64,000 nt of DNA from Rhododendron vialii. Taxonomy: Eukaryota > Streptophyta > Magnoliopsida > Ericales > Ericaceae. A program made the position numbers and the translations under genes. Each line of letters opens with the position of its first letter. The first letter of the stretch is position 1. Shown here in pieces: positions 55,117 to 64,000 of this stretch. The notes beneath the pieces are model-generated. The model was not told where the DNA came from, did not search any database, and was given only the letters and a program-made list of their open reading frames with translations. The DNA lies in contig NC_080560.1 of assembly GCF_030253575.1 (NCBI RefSeq), forward strand, positions 15,443,001 to 15,507,000. Reading direction: 5' to 3'.

Positions 55117-56355
55117 TTTTCGAATCAAGACGGAAGATCACAGGTCCACAATGCCATTTTACTCTTGTTTTGGCTTTGATTAAACCCCACCTTTCTTTTC
55201 TCCGCTCCTCGAAACCCCTCCTCATCGTTCCACTGCCGTCCGTTTTGGTTGCCGGCCACCTTCCCCCACCCCCAACGCCTAGTGCGCTCTCTCTCTCAGC
55301 TTATCTGGTAATCTCTCTCTTCTCCCTCCCATATCCGACAACGTGCATCTCTTTCCTTTCCAGTCAATTATTAGATTACTTTTCAATTTCGATTATTATT
55401 CTGTCATTATTCATTGAGTTCAGCATAAATTTTCCTTCCAAATCCGTTTTCCTATGTACGTCCGAACTTTTCTTGATTCTGAAAAATTAGCGTATCCAAG
55501 TAGAGTATTTATTTGATGTCTTGTCTATTTGTTTCAAACCTTCGGTTATGTCACATCTGAGCGGGTAAGATTTTCCACTTCAATGTTTCATGCCAATTCA
55601 GCGACTATTTTTGACTCAGTTTGCCTACTGTAATTTCATGATCGTTGTTTAATTTCAGCAAAAAAATTTGAATGGATATGATTTTCATATTTACCAATTT
55701 TGAAAATGCATTTTTTCTTCAAGTGGTTGGAGATGTTCTATTGAAGTCCCTCTCTTGTATAATATGCCTTTAGAGTGACTTTATGGATATGCTTAATATT
55801 TTGTGCCATATTAACTTATGGAGGAAATCTTCGTAGTGTAAAACCATGCTGTTGAGAACAAAATTTCTTGAGCTGTGAAGCAAATTGACTGTGTCTAACT
55901 AAAGGTGGGATCGGGTTTCTTGACACGACTAGATCGATGGACAGTCAATCATGAAAGTATTTCATCGCTGTACCAAAGAGAGAATTCGAAACGATAATTG
56001 TTTACCTTGCTCCTCCATGTATAACGTACAATTCACCGATATAGACCTAGATAGCCTGAAACTGCTCTGTGGTGAGTGCCTAAAAGATGCACTTCCCATG
56101 GTCCCTTTTCACTATGGGTGCTGCAGTTATGTGGCTTATAGAGATGCCGATGTCATGGAATTTAAGGGAAACTTCCCCATGATGAGAAATTTTCTGAAAT
56201 GTCATTGGAAACTGCATTTAGTCTCTTTTTTGTGTATACCTCAAGGCATTCCTAATGAAGACTTGTATTTCATTGCTATTTCCTATTTCAGGTTCTGGGA
56301 TTTGTTCGTTGATTTAATGGTTGACAAGTGAGTTAAATAATCAAATACCAGTGGA
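55117..56355 (+). promoter_or_regulatory. Presumed SEN54 promoter and leader region
   Basis: 55160-55310 is CT- and C-rich, like a plant leader, and ends in CTTATCTG/GTAATC, a possible leader-intron donor. A 126-codon frame at 55951-56331 (CTKERIRNDNC, SLKLLCGECLKDALP) is unrecognised and could be an upstream frame or a relic. Confidence 0.4.
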
Positions 56356-59300
56356 ATGGAGGTTGAGGGTTGGGAGAATTCTTCAGGTGGAACTAGTGAT
56401 TCGGAGGTCTATGCGCAGGACACAAATGACGAAGAGCATTACTTAACCTCTGGTGACATACCAAAGTTGCAGTTTAGGTAAACCTTTTGAGGAAAAGACT
56501 ATTTAGAAAGTTTGTGGACGGGCTTGTAAAATCATTAATTGGGTGTTTCCTTTAGGAAAAATATTTCGACGGGTAGTTGGGATGATGAGGTGAGAATGAC
56601 TGAAGTTGTTGAGAAGAAGGGTGGCATGTGGACAACAACAGGAATAGTTCGTGGCAACAAGATGTATTGCTCAATTGAAGAGACCCTGTAAGTTGTGTAA
56701 CGACTTTCTTTGTTACCTAATGTCATGATCTCCAGAACCAGCTTACTTGGAAAAAATGTAGAAGCAGTTAATAAAGTTAGTGAACGTATTCTTAGAACTT
56801 AGAAGCCTATTTCTTGTGTATTGGGTGCTCGTTGCATACTATCTAATTTTTTAGTCGTTGACTGTTGCATATTTAGTTAGGACAATGATGCAAGTTTTGG
56901 TGTTTAAAACCTTAATGGAACAACGGCTGAGTAGAAGTGTATTCCATGTGTTATCGTTGTTTTCCTGTATCTGGATGTATATATCATTTCCTTTTTGTAT
57001 TGCTCGTGGGTGTTGACATCCTACAAATGGAAAATAGCTGAAAGTTAACAGATGATGAAAAACATATTATGTACTTACAAATAATTATGCCCCTCCCCCG
57101 GGATACCACCCAGGGTGATAGCTTACTCCCACAGGGTTTAATGAAAAATTGGGTTTGGGTTTGGGTTTGAGTCTAGGGGCAACTTAATAAGGGAACACAA
57201 TCACTTCATTTTTCCATTTTGCCCTCCAATCATTATATTTTATTACTTTCTTAGTGCTACTAATTTCAAAAGGGATGGGTAAAATTGTAAAAGAGGAAAT
57301 TTATTGAATATTGCTCATCTAGTTTTTAAGTGGGACAATCTTTGTGGGACAGCAAAAAGTGGTATCTGGGACCAACAAATGGGGAAGGAAGGAGTAGTCA
57401 AGTTAGAACTTGCTTGACCAACGATGTTGGACATGATACTCTTGTATCTTGTTTTCTGCTCGGACAATACCACTGATCTATGCTATTTGAAGGTCAGTGC
57501 AGACTTCATGTTCAAAGGAGAAAGAAGAGAAACTAAAATTTGTCTCGAGTTTAAGTCAATGTTTGAGTCCAACAATTCATTCTAGTTCTTCCAGCTTCTT
57601 CCTTTTCTTTTTTTTTTAAATTTCAATACATCAAATATAAATGGTCGGCCTGTTTTGTTAGCAATGCGTATAAGCTGAATCTAAATCAAACAATAGCCAA
57701 TAGGAATAAGATTCTGATTGCTTCTAGCCATCCATCCACAAGTAAATAGTTTTGAATTAGTACGCTTTATGTCTTCTTCCCCTTTCGGAAGTTAGAATTT
57801 TTAACGGTATTTTGAAGGAAAAGTTGTCTTCGAACAATAGCTTTGGCCTTTCAGTGATCTGTCATGCTTGACAATTAAACTAGGATCCAACCTGAGAGAT
57901 TATACCTTTATCATTTTAAAGTTACTTTTCATGCTGCCTTTCATGGTGTGTTGAACATTGTGTTTTTCTTGGTTTGTTTTAGATTTTTGGCTGAAAGAGG
58001 GGAATTAAGTGTCTTGGACGCTGATGATTCATCAATTTCCTTGGAAGATTTATATACGAAGGTTGCAAAAGCAACCAGTGGATGTTGCTGGGAGTCCTTT
58101 GAAGTCTATAGGCACTTGAGGTCTCTAGGTTACATTGTTCAGCGACATGGTAAACCTTGGACCATGAAGGGTACTAAGAATGAATCTACTTCAGCTGTAG
58201 GAATTCCACAGATCAAGGTGATAACAGAACAAAACTGTAGAGGCCCATGTCTCATCAATGAGCTGCTCAACAATATGAGGATTGAGGAAGTCAGACCCGC
58301 ATTTGATGTTTTCCTTCCTAACAGCAAATTCAGAAAATCATCACCAGGCAATCCAAGTTTTGTGCTGTTTGTAACCAGGTAATAAATATCTTTGACCATG
58401 AAATTGTGTTCTAGAATAATGCTACAAAATCGTTGGACCATAGTTAGCTTGGACTTGGTGTGTTTCTAAATGTCCTTCAGTTGAAAAAATGGGAGATGCA
58501 TGTATCGGATTCATTTGGTGAAAGAAAGACCCTTGTCTTGTTTTTCCTCACTGAGTTTTCGTAGTGAGTGTATAAATAATTTCTTCCCCCATGTGTCTCA
58601 CATTTCCTAAATTTTCAAATATATTTTCATGAGAAAATTTTCCTCTATTGCTCAAAAGTTGTATCCCATTTATTGCTAGCTCAAAGATTAAGTCTTAAAT
58701 CAGAAGATACTTGGATTCAAAGAAATGATCAAGTTCTAGCTAGCAAGCGTGCATGTAAATTTTGCCAGTAGGCCCTTTAGTTTGAGCAGATTTTTCATTC
58801 TGGTTCCATTGAAAATGACAGCTTCACCGAAAGGCCTCAGCTCTAGAAGCGTGGATCCAAGGCATCCATGTCTTGCAATAGATGGTAAAAGCATTCCCCT
58901 AAAATGGCGGGAGGATCTCGTAACTGGGAACAGGGGTAGTCCTTCATGGAGGTTTTTGAGGACCCCCATTAGCTAATACTCCCTCTGTCCCAATTTAATT
59001 GTTCCTAGTTCTATTCTTACCGGCTAAAAAACTAGTTATATCTTTAAATCGGTAATTAATTTTATATCCAATATGGATCTTGTTTGATAGATCTCAATTA
59101 GTTCTATAATACAATATTTTCCAAATCACGTAAAACATTATAAATTATGAGATACTCCCTCCGTCCCAAAATGGATGACAATTTTTGAAACTCGTGTCAT
59201 TTTTCATCGCTTATAACTTTCAATCTATAATGTTTTTCATGAGTTTGAAAACTTTGTGTTATAGTACTAATCGAGAACTATCAAACAAGATCCATATTGA

Positions 59301-61091
59301 AAGATATAAGGAATTGAAATTGACACAGATACCAAAAATTGACATCTAATTTGGGACGGAGGGAGTATAATCAATTGAAAAGTGGCATGGACTCCCAAAA
59401 AGGACAATTAAATTGGGACAGATGGAGTGTCGAATTAGAAAGGAATTCCCGACTCTCCAGATGAGCTCCCCTTGCCTTGAAAGAAGCTAGCCAAATAACG
59501 CTTTCACTTTCATGTGAGTTTCAATGTGGTCCTTCCGGAGGAATCTGTTAGTAAACCTAATAGAAAATGCACGTGCAATGCAGGCATAGTTGCTTAAAAT
59601 GTACCATTCGTGCGGCATGGTTTTGTTGAGGTTTTTTTTGGTCCTAGAGCTCACTCTCCAACACTATGCATATGAGCACACAACTATTCTATCTCCCTTG
59701 TAACTGTCTACTATTCCTCTTGCTCCAAACCCAGTAAAGGGTAACTGCCAAGATAATTTGTAAATTCTGTTGGGGACAGGGGATTGCATCTGTATGCACT
59801 TTTCTATCTCTTTTGACAGTCCAAAGCAAGCTCCGTCAATTGTTGTTGTTGTAAGTAGGCAAGTTCCACACAATCTGAGAGTATTCGCTAGCCAAAAAAA
59901 AATGATCACATGACCACCACACCCAACCCCCAAGTAAGGAGTCTGTCCTTAGTTGACAATCTACTCACTACCCAAAAAGGCAATCCACACAATGAAAGCC
60001 CAAGGAACAACTGGATGCACTTCCCTCAGAGCTTGCCAAGCATTTTTACTGACAACATTCAATTGCCATTCAGAGTCCATCTAACAGAATCAGGAATAGA
60101 TGTACTAGGAATTAAGCTGGGATGAGTATTAGCCAGAAATTCTCTAGTAATTGCACTTATTGGTCTGGGACGCTTCGAAGCACCATTGAATAATGACAGC
60201 CACTCTAGTGTGAAGAGATCTCAAATTGAACACAACAGAATCTCCAAACTTCTGCTTTTGTTGAAGTTGGTCTTCATAAAACGTATGTTTTAAAGTACTA
60301 TTCAGTAGTTTGTGTAGGAGAGATACGGTAGTATGCAGTACACAGATGTGTGTGAGTGTGTGTTTTGTTCTTGAAGTCAGATTTGGGAATTGTTTGATCT
60401 GTAGGAGAATCACATTTTTTGGGTCTCATTTGAGAGGTTTTATCTTCAATTACGTGATGGAGGTTAGTCTCATCATCATGGTAAAGGAGAAGGATGTGCA
60501 TACTAGGGAGATGGATTTGGTTTTGCTGCGTTAGGTGTGGTGTTGAGATAGGTTCTGACAATCTGGAGCTTGTCCATACAGCCTAGGTTTAGAGCTTGTC
60601 TGATTGCGAGAGAGAGATTCTTGTGGGGGAAGGGTATGGGAATACTGCCTATGTATTGGGGGGCAAGCCTCTTGCGGTTGGCCATTGATGAGTATGGTGA
60701 TATGCTTCTTTCATATGAGATTGGGAAAAGGCGGAGATGGGTATGGCTCTGTAAGCAGTTATTGTGTAGAATCTTTATGCTGTTAAAATTAGACTGGAGC
60801 AATCATTTGAGCAGTCGTCACGTATATCAGTTTTTGGCACTATGAACTGGTAACCACTCTTTGTTCAGATAAAAAGAAAAACTGGTCCTTTTGTTACAAC
60901 AATATAGGTTTTTTCATGTTAGTCTCTAATTAATTGTGTCTTGTCTCCTCAGTGGCCATCCGCCATCCAAATCGCAGATTGAAGACCTTGAAAGGCAGTG
61001 CAATGGCATTCCTTTGAAATTTGGCCATGTTGAGCATGGTCGTGTCAGTTTCTTCTCCTTTAACAAGGTGGAGCTCCCTGTCCTTCCTTGA
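56356..61091 (+). CDS. SEN54: tRNA-splicing endonuclease subunit SEN54
   Basis: Four exons: 56356-56477, 56556-56687, 57983-58378 and 60953-61091, phases consistent, 262 aa. After an acidic N-terminus, exons 2-3 hold the SEN54 N-terminal domain: WTTTGIVRGNKMYCSIEETLF, LAERGELSV, then CCWESFEVYRHLRSLGYIVQ with RHGKPW. The last exon gives the short C-terminal strand region (GIPLKFGHVEHGRV, FFSFNKVELP). SEN54 is the structural partner of catalytic SEN2 in the endonuclease that removes introns from pre-tRNAs. The start is the first ATG in frame after an upstream stop. Intron 3 (2.6 kb) contains two nested Stowaway MITEs and the segment shared with the left arm. A partial copy (exon 4 only) is at 5500-5690. 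Confidence 0.9.
58979..59427. mobile_element. Outer Stowaway MITE, interrupted
   Basis: CTCCCTCTGTCCCAATTTAA at the left, inverted CTCCATCTGTCCCAATTTAA at the right, TA at the left flank (TG at the right). An inner MITE at 59155-59365 splits it. Confidence 0.82.
59155..59365. mobile_element. Inner Stowaway MITE, 211 bp
   Basis: CTCCCTCCGTCCCAAAAT and inverted CTCCCTCCGTCCCAAATT, flanked by TA on both sides, the Tc1/mariner hallmark. Its ends match the Stowaway consensus better than the outer element's, so it is the younger one. Confidence 0.88.
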
Positions 61092-62380
61092 CATCACTGT
61101 TATGAGGAGAGATGGATTGGCGAAGCATTTTTGGAGGTCCTAGCTTCTGTAAGTTTGATGGCTAAGTGGCTAACACTCATGGTATAACATTGCTAAATGT
61201 TTAATTTTGTCATGGTTGAGTTTGATTACCGAAAATGATATTGTTCGTACACAACAGCATAAATTTCCTTCCTAATCTGTCTTATAATTCCAGTGGCTGG
61301 AATCCAATTCAAAATGTAACTTAACTCCTCTGTATTCAAAATATTTTCTGTTGTCTTTCTAGCATTTACGGTGATTATCACTATTAAGTATCAAGGTATA
61401 ATCTTGGCTAAATGACTGTTTACATTTGCGAAAGAGATTTTGTTGGATCTTAAACATAACAAAAGAACATAAGTTTCAGAAAAGTAGGTAGCACAGTTGC
61501 CTATTCCTAAGATGTCCTCGATTAACTTATTACATATATCACCAGCTGTTCTAGTTCTTCAACTCTCCTCTTGGCAAGTGCATCTGGATAGATTTTGCCT
61601 TCCCTGACAGTCTGATAGAAGAAGTGCTTTACACTGATGATGTTAGCCTCCCCATACGGAAAGCAGCTCAGATAGGAGCTGGGAAACCAGAGAAGATATA
61701 GAAGAAAGAGAACAAGGCTACAACCTACAAACAAACTGAGCTGCTCAAGCTTGGCTCAGAAAAGTAGGCAGCAGTAGCACAGCAGCTTGTTCTTTTAGGC
61801 TGTTTCTTTTAATGAACGAGGCTGGGCAAAAAATTTTAGGCTCTTTTAGTTAATTTTTTGGTGCTCGAGTATGCCGTAGTTCGGCTTGAGTAGGCTAGGC
61901 TCGTGAAGACAGGGTTATGTTAACCAAGTTAGTACCAAATGACTCGTATAACTACTTTACATTAATTTTTTGTGTTGAGTGCTTGATATCTATACAACTT
62001 TGCCCTTGTCATTACTGAAACTTGCTAGTAAATTAAGAATTTCTGCAGTGGTTATTGATCTCTCTTTTTTTTTTTTTTTTTTTTTGAGGTGGATTTAGTC
62101 TAGTTTGATTTTTCTTTTTGAGCTCGAGATTGGGTTTTGCTCGTTTATATAAGCTCGAGCCGAGCTCGTATTTCTCATATGCAAGCCAAGTTTGACATTG
62201 ATTATTCAAGCTCAATTGGAGCACAAGCCGAGCTCAAGTTCAACTAATTTTATACATTTGAAAACTTGGCCTGGCTCGGCTGGTTTGCAGCCCTCCATAA
62301 ATCATAAGTGACACTTGGTTCAAACTTCTCATTGATGATAGGGAGCTACGATTCTGATAAGTTTGTGATGATTCTTAATA
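61092..62380. other. SEN54 3' flank, non-coding
   Basis: 61092-61190 matches the left-arm copy (5499-5410, minus) and is 3' UTR. The rest is AT-rich. A GCTCGAG/GAGCTCGAGCCGAGC-rich stretch (61840-62290) looks like a dispersed repeat. No gene is supported. Confidence 0.5.
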
Positions 62381-62595
62381 CGCCCTCTGTCCCAAATTTT
62401 TTGTCCGATCCGCAAAATGGAGTGTTAAAAATAATACAATTTTTGCAAGAAAAAATCAAAAGTTTTTCAATAACTTACTAGTTATCAATGAGTATTTTTA
62501 ATTTGTGAAAAAAGTTTGAATTTTTTCTTGAAAAAATTGCATTATTTTTAACACTCCGTTTTGCGGACCGGACAGAGAATTTGGGACGGAGGGAG
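62381..62595. mobile_element. Stowaway MITE, 215 bp
   Basis: CGCCCTCTGTCCCAAATTTT and inverted CTCCCTCCGTCCCAAATTCT ends, TA duplications (62379-62380, 62596-62597); the inverted homology extends through CCGGTCCGCAAAACGGAGTG. Confidence 0.88.
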
Positions 62596-62733
62596 TAATT
62601 ATTTGTGAAATTGTTGTAGGAAAAATTACAACAGAAATTTGATTGTGCTGGAAGAATTGTCTCACAGTCTCGCACTATTCTCAATGACTCATCCAACGGC
62701 GTAGATTGCTGGGCTAACATGGTGGATTGGGAT

Positions 62734-64000
62734 TTATCTAGTAATGTGAGCAATGAATGAATCCAGCTCCATTCGAGAAACACCGCCTTTTTCCACTGCC
62801 CGCCTGGTGGAAGCACCCGGCTCCTCAGCTCTCTTCCTTATCTCCTCCCCTTCTTTAGACACAATCAGCTTCTGGACAGCTTTCGCTATGGTTGATGAAG
62901 TCACTATTTCATCTCTCTGTTCCCGTGTTTTTGCCGGCAGACCAACCTTCAATATGTCGGTAACCAGAAAAGCATTCTTGGGTTGGTCAGAGTGCATGGC
63001 CAAGCAGCTATGGGCACTCCCATAGTTATACTCTCAAAGCATGAATTCCAGCCAGTGACTCATGAATCCACCTGTAGATGGGTGCCCCAAAATCTCTACT
63101 TGAGGTGCCCAATCCCTCACCACCATTCCTACTTCCTTCACTCTCTCTCCGAACCCTTCTGGCAGTTTCTCTTTTGTCACCTCTCCTGTGAAAATGTCTC
63201 CTTTATCAGCCTCTCTGAAAACCCAAATGAACTTTTTCTCACTCTGTTCTAACCCCATCGCGAGCTCTTTGATCTTTCATCTGTCATTGTAGTTGTCGTT
63301 CCAAATGAAACATATAAAACGAATTTTGGGGCTTGTTTGTCAAGCCACTCCAAACTTTTGTCTTTGGGGGTATTTGAGTTTCTTCTGTCATAGTCTGCCC
63401 CCAGGTTCAAGGGCCCAATCGACCATATTAGTTTGTTCCTATTAAACTGGTCGTTCGCTATTAAATCAATGTATGTACCTTCAACTGATCTGCACGAGTT
63501 ATAGATATATCCGGTAGTAAACTTCAGGAAATCAATTTGAAGGGCTATTAAATGCAGGATTTCAGTAGAGAAGCATCCTTCTATAGACGGTAGCCCTTTT
63601 GGGGGTGGTTTTTCCAGGGAGGGGTTTCCCTTCATTTGCCACCCGTCGAAGAAAGAAGGGAAGGGAGAAGTTGGGCTAAAAGCGTAGGATTCCGCATTTG
63701 GAACATTAGCAATGTCTTGAACAGCATAAGCCATCAAGACATCGTGGATGACAATAACTTTTCTTGCCGTGGCAGAGATACTTTGGAGGAGTGCTGCCAT
63801 GGGCTGACGGAGGTGGATAGAGGATTCAAATGAGGGCTGGAGGTGGGTGGGGAATTTGGTGGAGGGATTTGGGGTGGGGGAAGGTTAGACGAAATCAGGG
63901 GTCGGGAATTCATGGAAATGGACTTGGGAGTTTTGGAGGTGGGTTTTGTTATTGAACCGGTGTTTGGCCTGGCGGAGGTGGGTGGAAGCAGTGGCATAGT
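62734..64000 (-). pseudogene. UDP-glycosyltransferase pseudogene (inverted paralogue of 2657-4087)
   Basis: Reading minus, the intact UGT is followed block by block from about codon 55 to the end (QAKHRFN, VIVIHDVLMAY, IWSIGPLNLGADYD, FGTTTTMTDE, WAPQVEILGH, MHSDQPKNAF, ELDSFIAHITR). It is broken by a TAA at 63887-63885, by a 1-bp deletion near 63275 (after TMTDE), by a 2-bp loss in the PSPG box near 63060 that destroys HCGW, and by a further 1-bp loss near 63000 before MHSDQ. No functional enzyme can result. The 5' end lies beyond the window. Its 3' UTR lacks about 56 bp present in the intact copy. Confidence 0.93.

Larger units (their letters stand above)
59446..64000 (-). repeat. Right arm of the inverted segmental duplication
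   Basis: Minus-strand order is UGT pseudogene, SEN54 exon 4, SEN54 intron 3 sequence. At 59446-59480 (minus) GGGGAGCTCATCTGG and GGGAATTCCTT correspond to the joined flanks of the left-arm copia element. It probably continues beyond the window. Confidence 0.85.

Noticed and set aside
55951..56331. 126-codon frame as a separate gene
   Set aside because: No recognised domain, no clear splice context and ends just before the SEN54 ATG; kept only as a remark in the upstream region.
63636..63833. Plus-strand frame over the UGT pseudogene
   Set aside because: Antisense shadow of the pseudogene.

Overview
The window is nuclear DNA of a flowering plant, most likely a eudicot. It has spliced genes with GT-AG introns and plant-type CT-rich leaders, a plant secondary-product UDP-glycosyltransferase, plant NUP93 and SEN54 orthologues, and a dense mixture of plant transposons (Ty1/copia, Ty3/gypsy, LINE, Mutator-like, Tourist, Stowaway, a Helitron-like end) with many CT/GA microsatellites. 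I cannot name the species from sequence alone.

Layout. 0-2.6 kb: an RPL18A remnant on the minus strand, an unrecognised terminal exon and a palindromic bZIP-type site. 2.66-4.09 kb: an intact single-exon zeatin O-glucosyltransferase-like UGT (+). 5.5-6.4 kb: a minus-strand copy of the last exon and 3' intron of SEN54. 6.37-11.47 kb: a complete but defective Ty1/copia element (LTR, PBS, PPT, 5-bp target duplication). 11.5-13.0 kb: a 1.08-kb Mutator-type element and a 324-bp MITE built from hairpin repeats. 13-15.3 kb: largely non-coding.

15,333-35,030: a 19.7-kb Mutator-like element, which I recognise by diverged terminal inverted repeats (about 115 bp, starting GGGGAAAT) and a perfect 9-bp target duplication (AATTTTGTT). 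Inside it on the plus strand are a GRF zinc-finger/coiled-coil/membrane protein gene, a MURA-type transposase and an unrecognised basic protein. On the minus strand, convergent from the other end, is a 13-exon gene encoding an HMG box, a DUF1985-like region, an acidic linker and a ULP1 (C48) SUMO-protease domain. Later insertions lie within it: a gypsy RT fragment ending in templated filler DNA, a roughly 300-bp repeat family and a Helitron-like piece.

35.96-49.03 kb: nucleoporin NUP93 (15 exons, 863 codons by my splice model, intact). Its 4.1-kb intron 14 contains a TIR element carrying a captured EF-hand fragment, a short MITE and a decayed LINE. 51.19-55.12 kb: a 3.9-kb TIR element (8-bp target duplication) holding two Tourist-like MITEs and an array of imperfect palindromes. 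56.36-61.09 kb: SEN54, the tRNA-splicing endonuclease subunit (4 exons, 262 aa), with nested Stowaway MITEs in intron 3. 62.73-64.0 kb: a minus-strand pseudogene of the same UGT, truncated by the window end.

The two window ends are arms of one inverted segmental duplication. The left arm keeps a good UGT and only the last exon of SEN54; the right arm keeps a good SEN54 and a broken UGT. The right arm also preserves the copia element's empty target site. Cellular roles are unrelated (cytokinin-type glucosylation, nuclear pore scaffold, tRNA splicing); what ties the window together is duplication followed by nested transposon insertion.
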